A stretch of DNA of 30,511 bases from a virus: the IMG/VR virus record IMGVR_UViG_3300023443_000553, positions 1 through 30,511 of that record; one strand, written 5' to 3'. Position 1 is the stretch's first letter. Each line of letters opens with the position of its first letter. Positions 29,637-30,511 of this stretch are shown piece after piece. Both the position numbers and the translations under genes were made by a program. The notes under the pieces were generated by a model. The model did not search any database and was not told the DNA's origin. It saw only the letters and a program-made list of their open reading frames with translations.

Positions 29637-30511
29637 TTAAGTCCTTTTTTCTGGTTTATATTCATTAGGGTTAAGCCCATATGTCCATGCGTTGCTCTCT
29701 AGTGCCGTGGTCATTTCTGGGGGGACGGGCAGTGCGAAAATTCGTCCAGTGCCACACACTACTTTTAAAAATCTTTCCCGACCAATGTCAGGAATATCAA
29801 CTTCTAGAAGTTCACCTATTTGCGGGTCTGAGTCTTTATCGATTGTCCGCGCGTTAAGTTTATCAAGAATATTGTGCCAGCCGACAATCTCAGCCGCTGC
29901 CCGACGCTGTTCAACATTATCCCATGTCAGGGCAGTTTCAGGCGTTAGTTCTCCCTTGTTCTCTATCCATTCTTTGGGAATACGAATCCCATGCCACGAG
30001 TAAACAGAAAAACCATCCCTGTATCGAACTGATGGCCCGTCTTCACAATGCAATAATTTGCGGTCATCGAATCTCAGAATTTCCGGACGGTGTTGAAGAA
30101 TCGCGATATTTTTGTAAGGAGTCCACCATCCACAATATTTTGCCAGGCTAATTAAGGGATTTAATTTTTTTGTGACCATTACTTTGGCCGCATGAATAAA
30201 AAAATCGTAAAATCCGAGCCAATGGGCGTCGTGGCATCCATAAACCTGATCCCAGACCTGATCCCCGACCTGATCCCCGACCTGAGCCCTGACCTGAGCC
30301 CCGACCTGATCCCCGACCTGAGCCCTGACCTGATCCCTGACCTGATCCCCGACCTGATCCCAGACCTGATCCCCGACCTGATCCCAGACCTGAGCCCCGA
30401 CCTGAGCCCTGACCTGATCCCCGACCTGATCCCAGACCTGATCCCAGACCTGAGCCCTGACCTGAGCCCCGACCTGATCCTTGACCTGAGCCCTGACCTG
30501 AGCCCTGACCT
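29637..30511 (-). CDS. DUF6745 protein, 5'-partial, with N-terminal VxxQ tetrapeptide repeats
   Basis: The frame is open from the right edge to the stop at 29637-29639, giving 290 visible residues, so the gene continues outside the window. From the right it encodes 22 tetrapeptides [G/R/W/K][D/A]QV, then YGCHDAHWLGFYDFFIHAAK (30182-30242), and then the body. The body has LAKYCGWWTPYKNIAILQHR, LLHCEDGPSVRYRDGFSVYS and WHGIRIPKEWI, typical of DUF6745 proteins, which often carry such Gln-Val repeats before a conserved Y-G-x-H-D-A-x-W-L-x-F-Y motif (recollection). The Met at 30179 is therefore internal, not a start. The ATG there lacks a Shine-Dalgarno. Function is unknown; the family is found in phages and bacteria. 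Confidence 0.85.
   Translation of the reverse strand, partial: VRAQVRAQVKDQVGAQVRAQVWDQVWDQVGDQVRAQVGAQVWDQVGDQVWDQVGDQVRDQVRAQVGDQVGAQVRAQVGDQVGDQVWDQVYGCHDAHWLGFYDFFIHAAKVMVTKKLNPLISLAKYCGWWTPYKNIAILQHRPEILRFDDRKLLHCEDGPSVRYRDGFSVYSWHGIRIPKEWIENKGELTPETALTWDNVEQRRAAAEIVGWHNILDKLNARTIDKDSDPQIGELLEVDIPDIGRERFLKVVCGTGRIFALPVPPEMTTALESNAWTYGLNPNEYKPEKRT
30243..30511 (-). repeat. 12-bp tandem repeat (22 full units and a partial), coding
   Basis: Twenty-two 12-bp units (GACCTG-A[T/G]C-CC[C/A/T] on the plus strand) run from 30243 to 30506, with 5 further bases to the edge; the first has AAC for GAC and unit 30471-30482 has CTT. In the leftward frame each unit encodes [G/W/R/K][D/A]QV. Variation is restricted to two bases per unit. 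By plus-strand order the variable pairs are WD, GD, GD, RA, GA, GD, RA, RD, GD, WD, GD, WD, GA, RA, GD, WD, WD, RA, GA, KD, RA, RA. Confidence 0.95.

Noticed and set aside
30192-30511. Rightward open frame beginning MNKKIVKSEP with PDLI/PDLS tetrapeptide repeats
   Set aside because: It is the exact codon-by-codon complement of the DUF6745 repeat frame. It has no ribosome site and lies entirely antisense to a conserved coding region.
30193-30511. Tandem repeat as a CRISPR array or replication origin iterons
   Set aside because: Units are 12 bp with no spacers, and the variation respects codons and preserves QV in the leftward frame, which fits coding repeats.

Overview
This window looks like about half of the genome of a short-tailed, double-stranded DNA phage (podovirus-type layout) of a Gram-negative bacterium. 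The morphogenesis block reads terminase, portal, scaffold-like protein, N4-gp56-type major capsid protein, tail adaptor, beta-propeller tail protein, ejection-type internal proteins and one fibre or spike. No tape measure, sheath or long-tail tube gene is visible. The Gram-negative host is inferred from a nested inner/outer-membrane spanin pair, the outer one with a lipobox. No tRNA, rRNA, CRISPR array or integrase was seen, and no stretch over about 300 bases lacks a gene.

Layout. (1) 16-1511, rightward: HAD-type phosphatase, MazG-like pyrophosphohydrolase and small phage proteins. (2) 1508-5799, rightward: a glycan cassette of CMP-nonulosonate (sialic-acid-like) synthetase, NeuB-type synthase fused to a cupin, two Rossmann-like proteins reminiscent of the DUF115/CST sialyltransferase fold, a SAM methyltransferase and a small beta-rich protein. 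It runs directly into terL. (3) 5693-19153: packaging, head and ejection genes. (4) 19156-19611: an HNH endonuclease gene inserted on the opposite strand. (5) 19631-23707: tail fibre or spike, holin, M15 endolysin, small membrane proteins, spanins and small exported or unknown proteins. (6) 23711-30511, leftward: a tightly packed block of small early-type genes, including a Cro/CI-type regulator, DUF7694, DUF1367, an HNH/DUF968-like nuclease, a Bet/RecT annealing protein with a coiled-coil neighbour, and a DUF6745 gene that runs off the right edge.

The rightward block behaves as a late operon: most neighbours overlap by ATGA, TAATG or GTGA, and several genes appear to start at TTG or GTG behind good Shine-Dalgarno sequences. 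The leftward block is equally tightly overlapped and is probably transcribed from beyond the right edge.

Three points deserve most attention. First, the sialic-acid-like cassette lies inside the packaging operon. Second, the striking 12-bp tandem repeat at the right end is not intergenic: read leftward it is the in-frame N-terminal part of the DUF6745 protein, a tetrapeptide [G/R/W/K][D/A]QV array. Third, the fibre gene has a perfect Shine-Dalgarno placed correctly for an ATC codon rather than an ATG, next to the HNH insertion.
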